Positions 12,098 through 24,700 of a stretch of DNA of 64,000 bases are shown piece after piece. The position numbers were made by a program, and so were the translations under genes. The stretch comes from Nageia nagi (Eukaryota > Pinophyta). The notes under the pieces were generated by a model, which was not told the DNA's origin, searched no databases, and saw only the letters and a program-made list of their open reading frames with translations. Each line of letters starts with the position of its first letter. Within the stretch, counting starts at the first letter, position 1. The DNA is taken from assembly GCA_050084985.1 (NCBI GenBank), contig JBITNC010000001.1, positions 165,106,001-165,170,000 on the forward strand. The letters run 5' to 3'.

Positions 12098-14270
12098 AAA
12101 TATTTGCAATGATTCCACCCTTGGTTATCTATCAAGGTTAATGATTTCTCTATGTCATGTTGGAACCTTTTAAGATGTTATAGATTTAGGAGATACCAAT
12201 TTCCTCACTGAGATCCATGAGAGTCCTAAGAGAAACCTCTTGTTCTTGGTTAATTTTGGTTCTTAACTTATTAATATGAGACTCAAATATTATGTGGTAT
12301 TCGAGGCTTTGGTGGAGTTTCTTTCCTCATTATAGATAACCTTCAACCTATTTAATCCTTATTATCTTTATATATATATTCTAGGTATATGTGGTTCTAA
12401 GTTTGTAGAGATCGCCCTTCTTTGAGATCTTCATTGTAATGTGTTGCTTACTATTTATTATTCCTTTAGCATGCATATTTATGGAGATATATTTATCAAC
12501 CTCCACCAAAAGATCTCCCATTTATACACCATGGGTGAGGTTATCTTCCTAAGTGACATCAATGCTTGCATTGGAGTCCATTAAGTGCCTACTTAGGAGC
12601 TTGTAGGGGATGCACTTTTCCTTCATGAGCACAAACTTGAGGACTTAATATTTTCTTTGAGTTTCTATCAAGAGGAAAATCCTATCATAATATATGGATA
12701 ATTTCTTCTATAAATGGGACATTCATATAATCTTCATATATTCAACAAGATCCCTTATTTCCCTAGATCTACTAGATTTACTTGCTTTCTTCATGGTGGG
12801 GTTCAAGTGTCATTGATTATATTCTTTCCAATAGGGATATTATCCCCTACATTTAATAATTTTTTATCTCCTATCAACCACCCCTCATAGACATGTTGCC
12901 TTATATTTATCTCTTCACAACACCTTTCCCAATTCCTCTCCCATACCCTACTTTAAAAATCTTAGTATACATCATATAATGGCCTAATTTTATGGTCCAC
13001 ACACCATTAATTATTTTACCAAACTATATAACCTCATGTCATAATTCTCTTCTTTATCACTCCCTAAAACCACCTTTATGTATAAATTCCTATCTCATGC
13101 CCCTTTGAAGGTTGCTTATGTATCCTTAATCATTAGAGTTAATCATCCCAACCCTTCTTTCTTTTATACATGGTTATTTACCTATGAATTGTTGGTACAA
13201 TGAAGATTGTAAATATTTTCACATAAAGCACTATTTTCCTTAGTCCATGATCCTTCATTGATACCCAACATGCAATGAGAGTTTCATCATAGCTTGAGGT
13301 GTAATAAATGTGATTTTTTTGCATTTAGAAAATGTTTTCTCATTTATTTCATACAAAATTATCCCAAATCCTTTTAGTGCATCCTTCTCCTTAAGATATT
13401 CCCACCTTTAAACATTAATCTTTAGACTTAAGTCTCTTATGCCAACTCACTTTATGGCATCATTGGCCAATCCACCATCCTTATCTCTCCCCCCTCTCTC
13501 CTACTATTTGTTTCATACTAATGAAATTAGGAAACCTATTAAAAAACTTAGCATCAATAAATATCTAGATTATGAGGGCTTTCAGGCATAGTTCATTGAA
13601 CACATAGTCAATTCACATACTCTTTTACTTTTTAGGATTTTGAATAAGGTGATTTGCTTTTGATTTTTCCCCTCTTGGGAAAGGCATATAATTCATCCCA
13701 TCCATAAATTAGGATATATTTCAATTCAAAATAATTACAAGAATATTATGATCGAACATACCTTTGACAAGTTATATAGTTCAATACTATAAGTAGAGTT
13801 ATTAGAAGAACTAGAGCATAGAAAGCTCAAGGTTGTGGGATAAGTAGCTTTCATAAGAAATTACTATACTATTAATCATATATTTACCCTTTGGGACAAT
13901 ATTAAGGAGATTATCTAGGTGTTCATCAAAGGATTATGTTATTTTTTTGACTTCAGAAAGGATTTTGACTTTATTTTGAGACTTCTCCTTCTTTAATAGC
14001 TTTACAATATTGGTATCATTGATCCCCTTGTTCTAGTTATCAATAGGTTACATGAGATAATGGTGAACCAATTCTATACCCATCATGAACTCTATGAGTT
14101 TATCAATAGTACCATGGTAGTTAAATATGATTTTACCCTCTCATCAACCATATATATTTTATCTATATCAATGAGCTCAAGGATTTCCCTCACCATCATA
14201 TTCATACGAATGATAATTATGTTCTTTGACATTATGTGTTGATTTTTATTATTATTTTCATTGATGATTT

Positions 14271-14640
14271 GATTCTACTCTCTCATTTTGTTGATAAATT
14301 ACAAAGATATAGATTATCTTGACCATTTTTGTGATATACAATAAGTTCTTGTTAACCTCAACAAAATGAAGGCTTTGATTTTGAATACTTCTAGACATGC
14401 TTCCTCCAAGTTCTAATTTTTCTACTAAGAAGAACATGTGTAGACAACCACATTTATGATTCTCCTCTCTCATTTTGTTGATTTATTACAAATATAAATA
14501 TGTCAAATGTTCATTTTTTTGATATCTTATAAGTTTTTATCAATATAAACAAAATGAAGGCTATTATTTTAACACTTCTTGAGATGCTTCTTCCAAGTTC
14601 TAGCTTTTTTATAAAGAAATTATGGAGATCACCACCTCCT
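14271..14640 (+). repeat. 187-bp tandem duplication inside the LINE RT region
   Basis: 'gattctactctctcatttt' at 14271 recurs as 'gattctcctctctcatttt' at 14458, and both copies share 'aacaaaatgaaggct' and 'cttccaagttcta'-type blocks downstream. The unit is 187 bp, so it shifts the reading frame (187 is not a multiple of 3). It duplicates the segment just after the FIDD box. The copies have diverged noticeably, so the event is not recent. Confidence 0.8.
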
Positions 14641-14992
14641 ATACCTACTTGATGGTTCTATTTCTTGAACCTTATTTCAATTTTATATGTACATATAAGT
14701 TTTATATTTGTAAGGAATATACTTCCCTCTCTATTCTATAATGCTAATGTTTCTAGATTTATTTTTAGGATATCCCATATCTTTAATGCCATTGCTCGAT
14801 ACATTGCCATATATGGGTATGAGGTTTGGGTGCTAAATATAAAATCCACTAATTGGGATAATTTTTATAGGGTTCAAAATGTAATGCTTTAATGTATAAT
14901 CCATTAGAAATGAATGATATCTTGGTGCAGTATTCTAAAAAGGTTTGTAGCTCCACCCCTTAACCTTGAATGCATATTTTAGATCATCCTCC

Positions 14993-15322
14993 CAATACAC
15001 CAAAAATGGGCTTTGGTGGTAGTTTAAAACCACCATTAAAGCCTTTTATAAGTAGTTATTTACCCTTCATCTATGCAATTATCACTAAAAGTTAGGTCCC
15101 TATTGTGATGGTTAATAAATATCTTCTAAGAGTCCAAGAAACCATCACCTTAGGTCCTGAAAATGTGATTATTAATTTCCACCTTAAATAATTAAGTGGC
15201 AATTTTAAATCACCCTTATTTTTAAAAAAATAATTATAGATGTGGTTTATAATTGCCTCTATAGTTACTAAGGAGGTGGTCTAAAATCACCTCTTTGTAA
15301 TTACTTAAAAAAAGGTGTAGTT
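14993..15322. mobile_element. CACTA-type MITE, about 330 bp
   Basis: The left end reads CAATACACC (14993) and the right end, on the opposite strand, AACTACACC. Both are one change from CACTACACC, a common CACTA-superfamily terminus. Next to the left end lies a palindrome, GGCTTTGGTGGTAG ... ACCACCATTAAAGCC (about 15008-15042). The right half has 'aggtggtctaaaatcacct'. This matches the subterminal foldback style of CACTA elements, with CG pairs apparently decayed. A 3-bp target duplication is not evident. It encodes nothing and lies inside LINE-like sequence. Confidence 0.55.
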
Positions 15323-15689
15323 TGGAAGTATTATTTCATCATATTTTCAGAATTATTTTTGGAAGAATGCTTCTGGACTACATCTTGTTTGGTATGTGAG
15401 AGACACTAGATTTATGGTTGAGCTCACTAACCTTCATTTTAAGACATTCCCAACATACAACCATCCTATATGTATCATCCTATTTGGTTCATCCTCAAGC
15501 TCCATCATAGTGCTTACCATGAGCTCTCAAAGGATGGTCAAGTTGAATTGACCAATCACTATTCAATCTCTTACCTTACTCATCCTAGTACAAGACTAGC
15601 AAAGCTTGAAAAAAATCCTAATAATACCTCTATAGTGGCCCAATCCATGGGTATATAATATAACATATAGCCATAAAATTTTTTACATT

Positions 15690-16360
15690 GAATGTTGTGG
15701 TTGTGAGTTCCTTATATACATGTATGCAAAATATGGAATAATACTCAAGGACCAAGAATTATTTGATAAAAATACATAATTTCATGTATTGCAATTAATT
15801 TGATGATATGAAATTCATGGCTACAACAAGGGTTCCCTTAAACTCTTTTATCTAATGAAGAACTTGGGAACCAACCCTAATGATATAACCTTTGTAAGTG
15901 TGGTACTTCTAGTGGATAAGGGTTATAAATATTTTAATAGCATTAGTGATTATTATTGCATTATTTCTAGGATGAATCATTATAGATGCATTGTTGACCT
16001 TCTTGGTTGTGCAAGCTATCTTGAGGAAGCTTTGAAATTCATTTCCAAAATGAACATAAAACATTAAAAGTGTGTATGGATGTGTTTGTTTGGTGCTTGT
16101 AGATCGCATGAGAATGTAGAAATAGGAGAATTTTGTGGTAGCAATCCTTTTTTTGCTAAAACTTAAATATGTTGCATCTTATGTTCTTATTTCAAATATT
16201 TATGTTAAATTGGGAAATTGTATTTTTAACATGGAAAATGTTCTTGTGGAGATTATTGGTGATACAAACTAATGAAAGATATAAAGAGTCTTGCATAATG
16301 CTATGTTGTATGCTTTCACTAGAAAACAAACCATGTTACACTTCTTTTTCAAAAACTATT
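15690..16360 (+). pseudogene. PPR protein fragment, copy 2 (C-terminal part)
   Basis: This resumes PPR coding on the + strand with a decayed 'MYAK' block near 15720, then an open stretch (15855-16067) with GTNPNDITFVSVVLL, GYKYFNSISDYYCI and MNHYRCIVDLLGCASYLEEA followed by LKFISKMNIK. 'CLFGACRSHENVEIGEF' follows at about 16080. This is the standard order at the end of PLS-class PPR proteins (E-type motifs). 'SNIYVKLG' is recognisable near 16190. Stops and frameshifts are present. It overlaps in content with copy 1, so the region holds at least two related PPR copies rather than one gene simply split by the LINE. Confidence 0.75.
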
Positions 16361-16374
16361 ATAAATAAATAATG

Positions 16375-17110
16375 TTGTTGATGGCTATAAAAAGGATTCC
16401 ATTAAAATATTTGATTTGATTAAGCACATGGGAACCAACCCTAACATCATTGTATTTTTCTGTATTTTGCTTGTATGAAACCATGCAAGTCTACTAGATG
16501 AGGGCTATAAAAGCCCAATAATCATCTGACAAGATGCATGATGTAAACACAATTTTATAGATTGTAAATGATTGGAGGATATGCAATTAATGGTTACAAA
16601 AATTATTCCCTTAAACTATTTGATGTGATAAAGCACTTAGGAACCAAAACTAACATCTTAAACCTTGTATGTGTTCTAATTGCATGCATCCATGCAGTTC
16701 TAGTGCATGAGGGATATAAAGGCCCAAGAATTATTTAATAAGATGTATGATGCAAATATAATTTTATGAGATGAAAATTATTGGAGCATATGAAATTAAT
16801 GGATATGATAAGGATAACATTAAATTATATGATTATATGAGTCACTTGGGAACCATCCCTAACAACATAACTTGTGTATGTTCTACTTATATGGAACCAT
16901 GCATGTCTTGTGGATGACAGATGTAATGGCCTAAGATGTTTTTGCCAAGATTCATGATGCAAACCCAATTTTATGGAATGTAAAAGATTGGAGGATATGA
17001 AATTCATGGATACAACAAGGATTCTTTTAAAATATTTGATTTGATGAAGTACTCAGGAATCAATCCTAATAACATAATCTTTATATGTGTTCTACTTTTA
17101 TGCAATAATA
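16375..17110 (+). repeat. Degenerate tandem array of PPR-derived units, about 209 bp each
   Basis: The phrase 'agatgcatgatgtaaacac' and its variants recur near 16531, 16741 and 16949 (steps of about 210 and 208 bp). A partial fourth unit starts at about 16375. Each unit contains a 'GY..DS/DALKLFD..KH.GTNPN' type block and a 'H..L(L/V)DEGYK' type block, that is, roughly two PPR motifs. All units carry stops. The array looks like repeated internal duplication of PPR repeats that continued after, or just before, loss of coding function. Confidence 0.65.
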
Positions 17111-17439
17111 TGATATGAAATGATCTAAATACACTATATGAAAAGATAATAAATAGTAGCATCACCAAAACCAATGCATACAAACATGTTTAAAAATTTA
17201 GAAGATCCAATTTTAGTATTTAAATATGAATTCAAGTGTATGCATGCAAAGAAATAGTTAATAAAATAAAAAGTGATTTTCAACCTATTCTACAATCAAT
17301 TTTTCTTCTAGCATAATCGATGATAATTAAATAAGAAATTATCTCATGCATGAACACTCAAAATTATCAAAACCTATTTTTATTAATTTTAATCTATTTT
17401 TAAGTACAATAATTAAGGTTCCAACCAAGCTACAAGATC

Positions 17440-20280
17440 ATGCTTCCTAATATGTACCCTCAATATCCCCTTGAATGTATTAAATATTGACATCATTTGC
17501 ATAATAATCTTGTAAAGGTGATATTAAAACCACATATAAACAATTTAAATTGAATCTTGCATATAAAAAACCTATTTGGTTTGAGACTCTTGGATAAATG
17601 GATCATCTTCTAGTTTATCCCCACATAATCTACTCATGTTGACCATTATGTTGCCCATTTATCATTTTTACATCCATTATTCTTGTCAAGAAGATTCTCC
17701 TAGTTGCATTTGAATAAGGAGTATTGAAACTGATAGTAATTCAACAAAATTATTTTCTTAATAACACCATAGTATTTCACTATTTCATGCATCAACTTTA
17801 TGTCTTTTGTGATTTCTCTACACATAGTAGTATCATCCACACACATTGCTATTTTGAGTTATTCTATTTTCATTTTTATTTAGCATGAAATCTATGATTC
17901 TTAATTAGATAGCCCAAAATTTTTGGTTATAACTTGAACCATGCACCAACCATTCTATTGTGTCAGAGTAATCATCATTATATTATGTTCCATTTCCATG
18001 AAATTGAAACAATGCAAAATAGTTTGAGTATGATTACATACATCACATCATGATCAATATAAATGTTAAATATTGTATTCAAGAGAGCACAATAACCTAT
18101 TTTTGTAGCCAAAGGATGAATGCATGAATATAATTTTTTTTGCAACCCTTGTACAACTCTCTCTACACGAGAGTTAGATTCCTTAATACTCATCTTGTGC
18201 TTCCTAATTTGGTCTAAATTTTATGAAGGATAGTTGGATCTAAACAATATTCAACTAAATATAATAGAAATAAATAATCATGAACTTATGCTACCTAAGA
18301 TTGAAATTCATCTATATTAAGAATGCATTGGAAAAATTAAATTATTTTCCATTGGAAAAAGATCTCGCATCGACTATAGTTTCTTATTCTTCATCAATCC
18401 TTACCTTATTTAAAACAAGGTGATTACCAATTTCTTCTACACCTTTCATGTGGTCCACATAGAATGAAACAAATTCCTCAATGAGATAATGTTCGACAAT
18501 ACAACCTTCTTGTCTATCTTAGTTCTTTACATAGCCCTTATAAATCTTCATAATTTTGAGAAAGAAAATTAACATTTTTTTTTTTCAATGATACACTATA
18601 CAAAAAGTAGAAAAATGGTGGATTATGAAATTTATGAATGCACATAAATCTCTCAAAAGGTGCATCCATCGATATTGTATAGGTCCACATAGACATACCA
18701 TCCATACCAAGTGAACTATTAAGTGCACCATAATATCAAAAAATGAAGGGGTGAAATAATTTTCTAGGAAACATAATGAATAAAATAACTCTTCCAGTAA
18801 TTTCTCTATGTTTTAGGATCCATCACTTTAGCACATATATCTCTATAGAACATACATAATTTACAAATATTTTTTCATACTAACTTATCAGGCACATGTT
18901 GTAGGGATGTCAGAGGAAGGTAATGCATGAGAATATAATAGTCATGTGATTTGATATTTATAATATTAAGTTCCTTAATAGAGAAGTGGTTTCTAATATT
19001 TGAAATATATCCAGTAGGTACTTTCATATAGTATAATGTTTTATAGACCCTTTGTTTCACAACCTTCAATAGATTTGGGTGTTGCTGGAAGATATGTCTT
19101 ATTTTCTTAGAGTTTTATCCGTAAAAAATTCTTGATTTTAATATTTTTTAAATCCTCATGGGATTTTATGTCATCCTTTGAATTTTTATCAATACTTAAT
19201 AATGTCTCAAATAGGCTTTCATATGTATTTTCTCCACATGCATCACGTCTAAGTTGTGATGAACTAGAATATGTTGTTCATAGATAGAAATATCAAACTA
19301 AAATTACTTGACATAAAAATAAATAAATAAAATAAAATTACATGAAATACCTCTTAATACAAAAAACTAAAGAATATATATTTCTTTTTCTAATTATTTT
19401 TAACATTCTTGTTATGTTTCCTTTTTTTCTTTACTAGTCTTTCCATAGTTTGGTGGAATTTTTTGTACTTTCTCCATTATTAGTGTCCCACCTAAAGGTT
19501 TGAGTGTATGATCAAACTATTGTTTATTATTGAATGATTTAATTTGATGAAAAAATAGATATTATCTTTGAAGGAGTCTCCTATGGCCCATGTAGACCAT
19601 CTTTTTACTACCTCTAAGCCATTGTGAACATGTATTCTTCCCACATATTAGATATGATACCTCTAATTTTATTTGAAATCCTAGCATGTTTTGATACATA
19701 GGAAAGTCATGGATGGAACACATAAATATTTATATTATATTAAATGTAGTATTGTGAAATGCATCATATATTTCTACTCCTTTAATCCATAGTTTATACA
19801 AGTCATCAACCAATGGTTGTAGATAAATATAAATATCAATGCTTGGTTGCTTAGGACCAAGTATTAATTATAAGCTAAGAATTGAATAATTCCTCTTCAT
19901 TTATATCCATGGTGGAATTTTATACATGACCAACATAATAGGTCAACGATTGTAATGAAAACTAAAGTTAATAAAAGGGTTGAACCCATGAATTGCTATT
20001 ATCAATCGTACATTATGTGGATCGTTAGTAAAATTGAATCACATAGCATATATCTTTTTCTACATCAAAGATTCAATTATATTTTCAATATTACCATATG
20101 AACTCTTATGTTGATAATGCCACCTCATATTTCCTACAATCTTTGTAAAGCTATAGGAAGAAAAAACTCACTTCAACCACACATAATAATGTTAAAAAGA
20201 AACAAATACAACAAAGCTAATGGTATAATAAAATTTCATACCTATACATTCTATTCAACTTTGGTATAATGGAGAAATAA
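17440..20280 (-). mobile_element. CACTA (En/Spm) transposon remnant with TNP2-type transposase
   Basis: Read on the - strand from 20.0 kb downward, three family blocks appear in the normal TNP2 order. Transposase_21 region (about 19990-19600): MLVMYKIPPW, LGPKQPSIDIYIYLQPLVDD and LYKLWIKGVEIYD. DUF4218-like region (about 19080-18620): NIKSHDYYILMHYLPL, then FFDIMVHLIVHL and LCGPIQYRWMH. DUF4216-like region (about 17800-17690): VKYYGVIKKIILLNYYQF then SLFKC. Multiple stops and frameshifts make it inactive. Terminal inverted repeats and target duplication were not found, so the limits are those of the coding remnant. Such transposases move CACTA elements by cut-and-paste in the nucleus. Confidence 0.8.
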
Positions 20281-20693
20281 CTCCTTTCATAGGAACCTTA
20301 ATCTCTTATTTCATCCTCAAAAGAGGATCAAATTTCCATCAATATGCACCACATTTTGAATAAGATTTCTTATTTTCATGATCTTTTCAAGATAGAATAT
20401 GAATAAATTTAATGTTAAGGTTTGAATTCCCTTTTTGGTCACATATTTCATGTGCACACATCTCCTTCAATGACTACTATGTAGTGGAGTAATTCTTCAC
20501 CTACCAATACTTATTTGCTTTTGCAAGCATGTAGTTGAGATTTAATGCTCATAATCTGATCAAATATTCCTTGGATGTATAGACATGGTCATCCATCCCT
20601 CTTTGACAAATTTCATTTATGTTTTACTAATTCTCTAAGTGAACTATGATCCACTAGATTTCTTGGATTCTCCAATACTCCACCTTTTGTATC

Positions 20694-22082
20694 TATAAAT
20701 AGGACTTAATTTTCACTTGTAAAATACAGAGAAGATATCATTGTGATGTCATGTTACCATTTTTAACACTCATAATAGAAAATATTTTATTTTCTTTGTA
20801 ACTCTTTATTTTCATTCTCTTCATGTGGCTAGGCGACTATGTATGACTCAACATCTTTGTGAAAGCATATTGAACCTAGTTTGAGGTATTCATTATTGTT
20901 AACTTTGCATTTTAGCTTCTAGGTATTAGTTAGATTCTTGTTTTGTACTTTTACTAGTGAGTTATTTTATTTTACATTCTTGTTTCCTATTTCATATCTT
21001 AGACAAGACTAAATGCTTAAGTCTTCAACTTAACTCTTTAGTTTCATGATTTTCATGTCTAGAATCATGTCCAAACTAGATTTCTCTTATTCCACTTGTT
21101 TAAATATATTTTTAGGCCCTTTAGAGAATTGATGGACCTCCATATTTAAGATAGAGTGTAATTCAGGTTTCTTGGGAGCTTTCCTTATTCATCATATGTA
21201 TTTTGGCGCTTTGTCATGCCATGTTGTGTTGTGTCATATCTTATTGTGTTGTACAAATCCCTATCATTCCTTGTTCATACTTTTGCTGGTCATAATCACT
21301 TTTATCATGTGGTATACAATTCTTTTCTCACCTTATTACATTTCTCATGAGCTTCTATTGATATCATCCCTATTGTTGCATGTCACTTAGCCAATTTCAT
21401 GTTGTGTTATTTCTTTAAAGGTTTTTCAAGTGTTATTCATGCCTTCCTGTGTTATGATGATGTCATTACTAACATCATCCCTATCATCATCTATATTTTA
21501 GTGCCTTATTACCTTGCTATACTTTCTTTAAGCTTGTGTTGATGTCATCTATCTTACCACCTGATAATTAGTGCATTTCATTTTATGCCATGCTTCGACA
21601 ATCTTATTGTTGATGTCACCTCTCCAAAAGTAAGATAGTGCCACTTTTATTTCTTTAAATAGTCTAATAAAATCATTATTAATATCACTAATTAGGAATT
21701 GCAATATTTTACCTTTTTTTCTATACTACACCATAATATTTTTGTGATTTAATCTATGCAAAAGTGTAACATTGCGCTATTTTCTTCCTAAAATTGTATC
21801 ATGATAATCTACTTGTTGATGTCATCACCTCTAAAATGTGACATTCTAGATTTTTCATTTATTACATCACAACAAATCTCTTATTGATGTAATCAACCCC
21901 AAAGTGCAAAAAATTAACTTTTACACTCTTCCTAATTGCGATAACTCAGTTCTTGATCATGGCAACTCCACTCTTCCATACAGTCACTTTGTTTGACTAT
22001 GAATACTACCTAGTTTAACCATGACTACTTCATATTTGATCACAACACTTCTTATGTTGATCATAATATATCAAATTCTTCA
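20694..22082 (+). repeat. Probable 5' LTR (3' part) of the outer Copia element
   Basis: This stretch lies directly upstream of a primer-binding site and a Copia gag, ends in ...ttca at 22082, and contains a TATAAATA box at 20694-20701 suited to an LTR promoter. Inside 21.4-21.9 kb a degenerate motif recurs ('ttgatgtcatc', 'gttgatgtcacctctcc', 'ttgatgtcatcacctctaaa'), roughly every 100-200 bp. The matching 3' LTR was not found because the outer element is truncated, so the start cannot be set; 20694 marks only the TATA box. Confidence 0.4.
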
Positions 22083-22085
22083 ATT

Positions 22086-22097
22086 TGTATTAGAGTT
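22086..22097 (+). promoter_or_regulatory. Primer-binding site of the outer Copia element
   Basis: 'tgtattagagtt' lies 3 bp after the putative LTR end. It matches the plant initiator-methionine tRNA complement TGGTATCAGAGC with three changes (G to T at the third base, C to T in the middle and C to T at the end). Position and wording fit reverse-transcription priming in Copia elements. Confidence 0.5.
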
Positions 22098-22124
22098 GTA
22101 TGATTTATTAATTTAAATAGATTC

Positions 22125-24700
22125 AAAGGATGGAAATTCCTCATAATTTCCAATCCTTGTGTTTAATGGTGAATACTTTGAATATTGGAGCATCAAAATG
22201 AGATCTTTCCTCATCTCTAAAGACCTATGGACTCTTGTATCTTAGGGTTATAAAGAAGTAGATGCAATGATATTTACAAAATTCATAACATATGAGAAAA
22301 GGAACTTTTCAATACTAATAAGAAGGATGCTAAAGCTTGAGAGTGCCTACAAGGGTTCCTCCAATGTTAGAGTCGCTAAGATGTAGATGCTCTAAAGAGA
22401 CTTTGAATCTCTCAAAATGGTTGATGGAGAGACAATTGAGATCTTCATAAACAAAGTTCAAAACCTATTCAATTCCATTTATTCTCATGGCAAGGATCTT
22501 GATGACACCTAGATTATTAAAAATGTTTTTATAATTCTTATCTAGTGGTTTGATCCCATTTTCATTACAATAGAGGAGTCTAAGGACTTATCTCAACTCA
22601 CTCTATTCAAGTTACTTGGAATTTTACATACATATGAGCAAATAATCAAATATATGTATGATGACCTTGATCAAGCCTTCTAAGGAAATCTCAAAATGAA
22701 TGATTAGTACTCCACTTTCTCTAGTTATAACTATTTTTCAAGAAGTTGTTAAAGAGGCTATGGTGATAGAGGTTGCAAATGTAGATATGGTAGAGGAAGA
22801 GGTAAATCAAAAGGTCATAACTAGAGCTCAACCCATAAAATTATGAGTTTTATTGTAAATACAATCACATAGAACAACAATATTTTCATAAGAAGAAGCA
22901 ATATCCCAAATATGACTTCCCTAAAGTTTCCAACAATGATGTCAACTTGTTTTTGATGTACAACAACTTTGAAGCTATTGATGATCATATTTGGTATTTT
23001 TATAGTGGTTGTTTCAATCATATGAATGGAAATAAGAGTTTATTTATCAACTTGAAGGATAATATCATTGAAAAAATTAGATTTGGTAATAGTAATTTGG
23101 TAAGAGGCTCTATTTATTTCAAATAAAAGATGAAAAAGATCATGAACATGCATGATACTCTATATATTATGAGACTAAAGCATAATCTCCTCAATATTGA
23201 TCATATGTTCTTGAAAAACTACATGTTAAGTTTGAATAAGAAGAGATGCACCATCATGAATGAGACCAATATTCAAGTAGTCACCACTATTCTTATGACT
23301 AAGGATCAAATATGTATGCTCAAGATATCACTAACATCTCTTAAATGCTTGAATACCACTCTTGATTTGACATGAATATGACATAAATGATTCAATAATC
23401 TAAACATCAACTCATTAAGGGGAATGCACAAGCTCTAAAGAGGTCTTTCAACCTTCTCCAATCCATTAGATACTATGTATAAGAGTTGCATTTTTAGGAA
23501 AGAACACCATGAAAAGTTTCCCACCCACCCACATCATACCAAGGCACCCTTATAATTGGTGCACATTTACCTTTGTGGCTCTATCCAAACTCCCAACATT
23601 TCCAAGTGTAGGTATATGTTGATTTTTACTCGTGATTATTCTTGTATTATTTGGTTATATTTGTTACAAGCCAAAAAATATGCTTTTGACTGCTTAATAA
23701 AGTTAAAAGAATTGGTTAAGAACTAGTTTGGTCATAGTCTAAAGAAGTTTTAGATAGAAAGGGATAATGAATTCATTTCTAGTGAGTTCAAGGACTACTA
23801 CAACAATTATGAGATCAAGTGACAATAAACAACAAACTATACTCCTCAAGAAAATGATATTGCAAAAAGAAATAATGAGTGGTTGTTGAAATTGATTGAT
23901 TGATGCTAAGGATATGGAAATGGAAAAAAAATTATGGAGGGAAGCTATCCAAGATGCTATTTACATATTGAATCATTGCTTAACCAAGGTGATGTAGGAT
24001 TCAACTTTGTATGAGGGATGGTTTGATAAGAAACCAAGTATCTCTCACTTAAGTATCTTTAGATCCACATGCTATGTGTATATTCTTAAGGAGAGTAGGA
24101 AAAAGTTGGATGAAAAATCCATTAAGTGTATCTTTATAGGATAATATGATGAGTCTAAATCATGCAGTTGCTATGATATAGTCTTTTGTAAGCTTCACAT
24201 CAATCACGATGTGATCTTCAAAAAAGGGTGCATTTATTGAAATGGATATGACACTTCCAACATCATCCCTAAGTTTGTAGAATATAGTTCCTATGATCTA
24301 TTAGAGCCCCAACAACCTTCCCACCCTCATATACCTAACCCCCCAATAGCTCCTACTCATATGAAGAGGATTTCACATGATCATGCCTAATATTAGATGT
24401 TTAATGATGACTTCATTAGGTGTGTGACCCAGAAATAATCATGGAGGTTGATAAAATCACCAATTATAGCTTGATTTCCTCTTCCCTACTTGACCCCTTC
24501 AAATTAAAAGAATTCATGACTAATAAAGATTTGAAAGTGATAATGGAAGATGAGATAGAGCAGATCTAGAAGAATGACTCATGGGATTTTTCCCTCCTCT
24601 AAAGAATAATAATTTCATTGGAATTAAATGGATCTTCAAGCTGAATTACAATATTTATGGAAGCATTGTAAAACACAAAGCCTAATTGGTTGCTAATGGC
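22125..24700 (+). mobile_element. Outer Ty1/Copia element, 5' part: gag, protease, integrase, start of RT (decayed)
   Basis: Gag starts near 22130 with VFNGEYFEYWSIKMRSFLIS, the usual N-terminal Copia gag (DUF4219/UBN2) wording. The gag-pre-integrase block is at 23150-23330 (LYIMRLKHNLLNIDHMFLKN). Integrase follows at 23400-23900: the first catalytic aspartate is tyrosine in HIYLCG, the second remains in ERDNEF, and the glutamate is lysine in PQENDIAKRN. RT begins at about 24540 and stops at 24700, where another Copia element is inserted. Stops are frequent throughout. The remainder is at 33298-34140. Confidence 0.8.

Larger units (their letters stand above)
12300..15650 (+). mobile_element. 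Decayed LINE with endonuclease and reverse transcriptase (non-LTR retrotransposon)
   Basis: In + strand order: an endonuclease-like segment near 12530-12650 ('VIFLSDINACIGVHQ'-type pattern, with stops, resembling the GDFN block of APE-type endonucleases); an RT palm segment near 13945-14045 (FFDFRKDFDF, compare F-V-D-F-[RK]-K-A-F-D); and the catalytic box as FIDD at 14257-14268 followed by LILLSHFVDKLQ. Near 14790-14890 there is a C-terminal block, YGYEVWVLNIKSTNWDNFYR, common in plant LINEs. Stops and frameshifts are dense. The end is placed near 15650 because LINE-like coding seems to continue after the MITE (15323 onward). It separates two related PPR stretches, so it probably inserted in or next to them. 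No poly-A tail or target duplication was identified. Confidence 0.65.
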
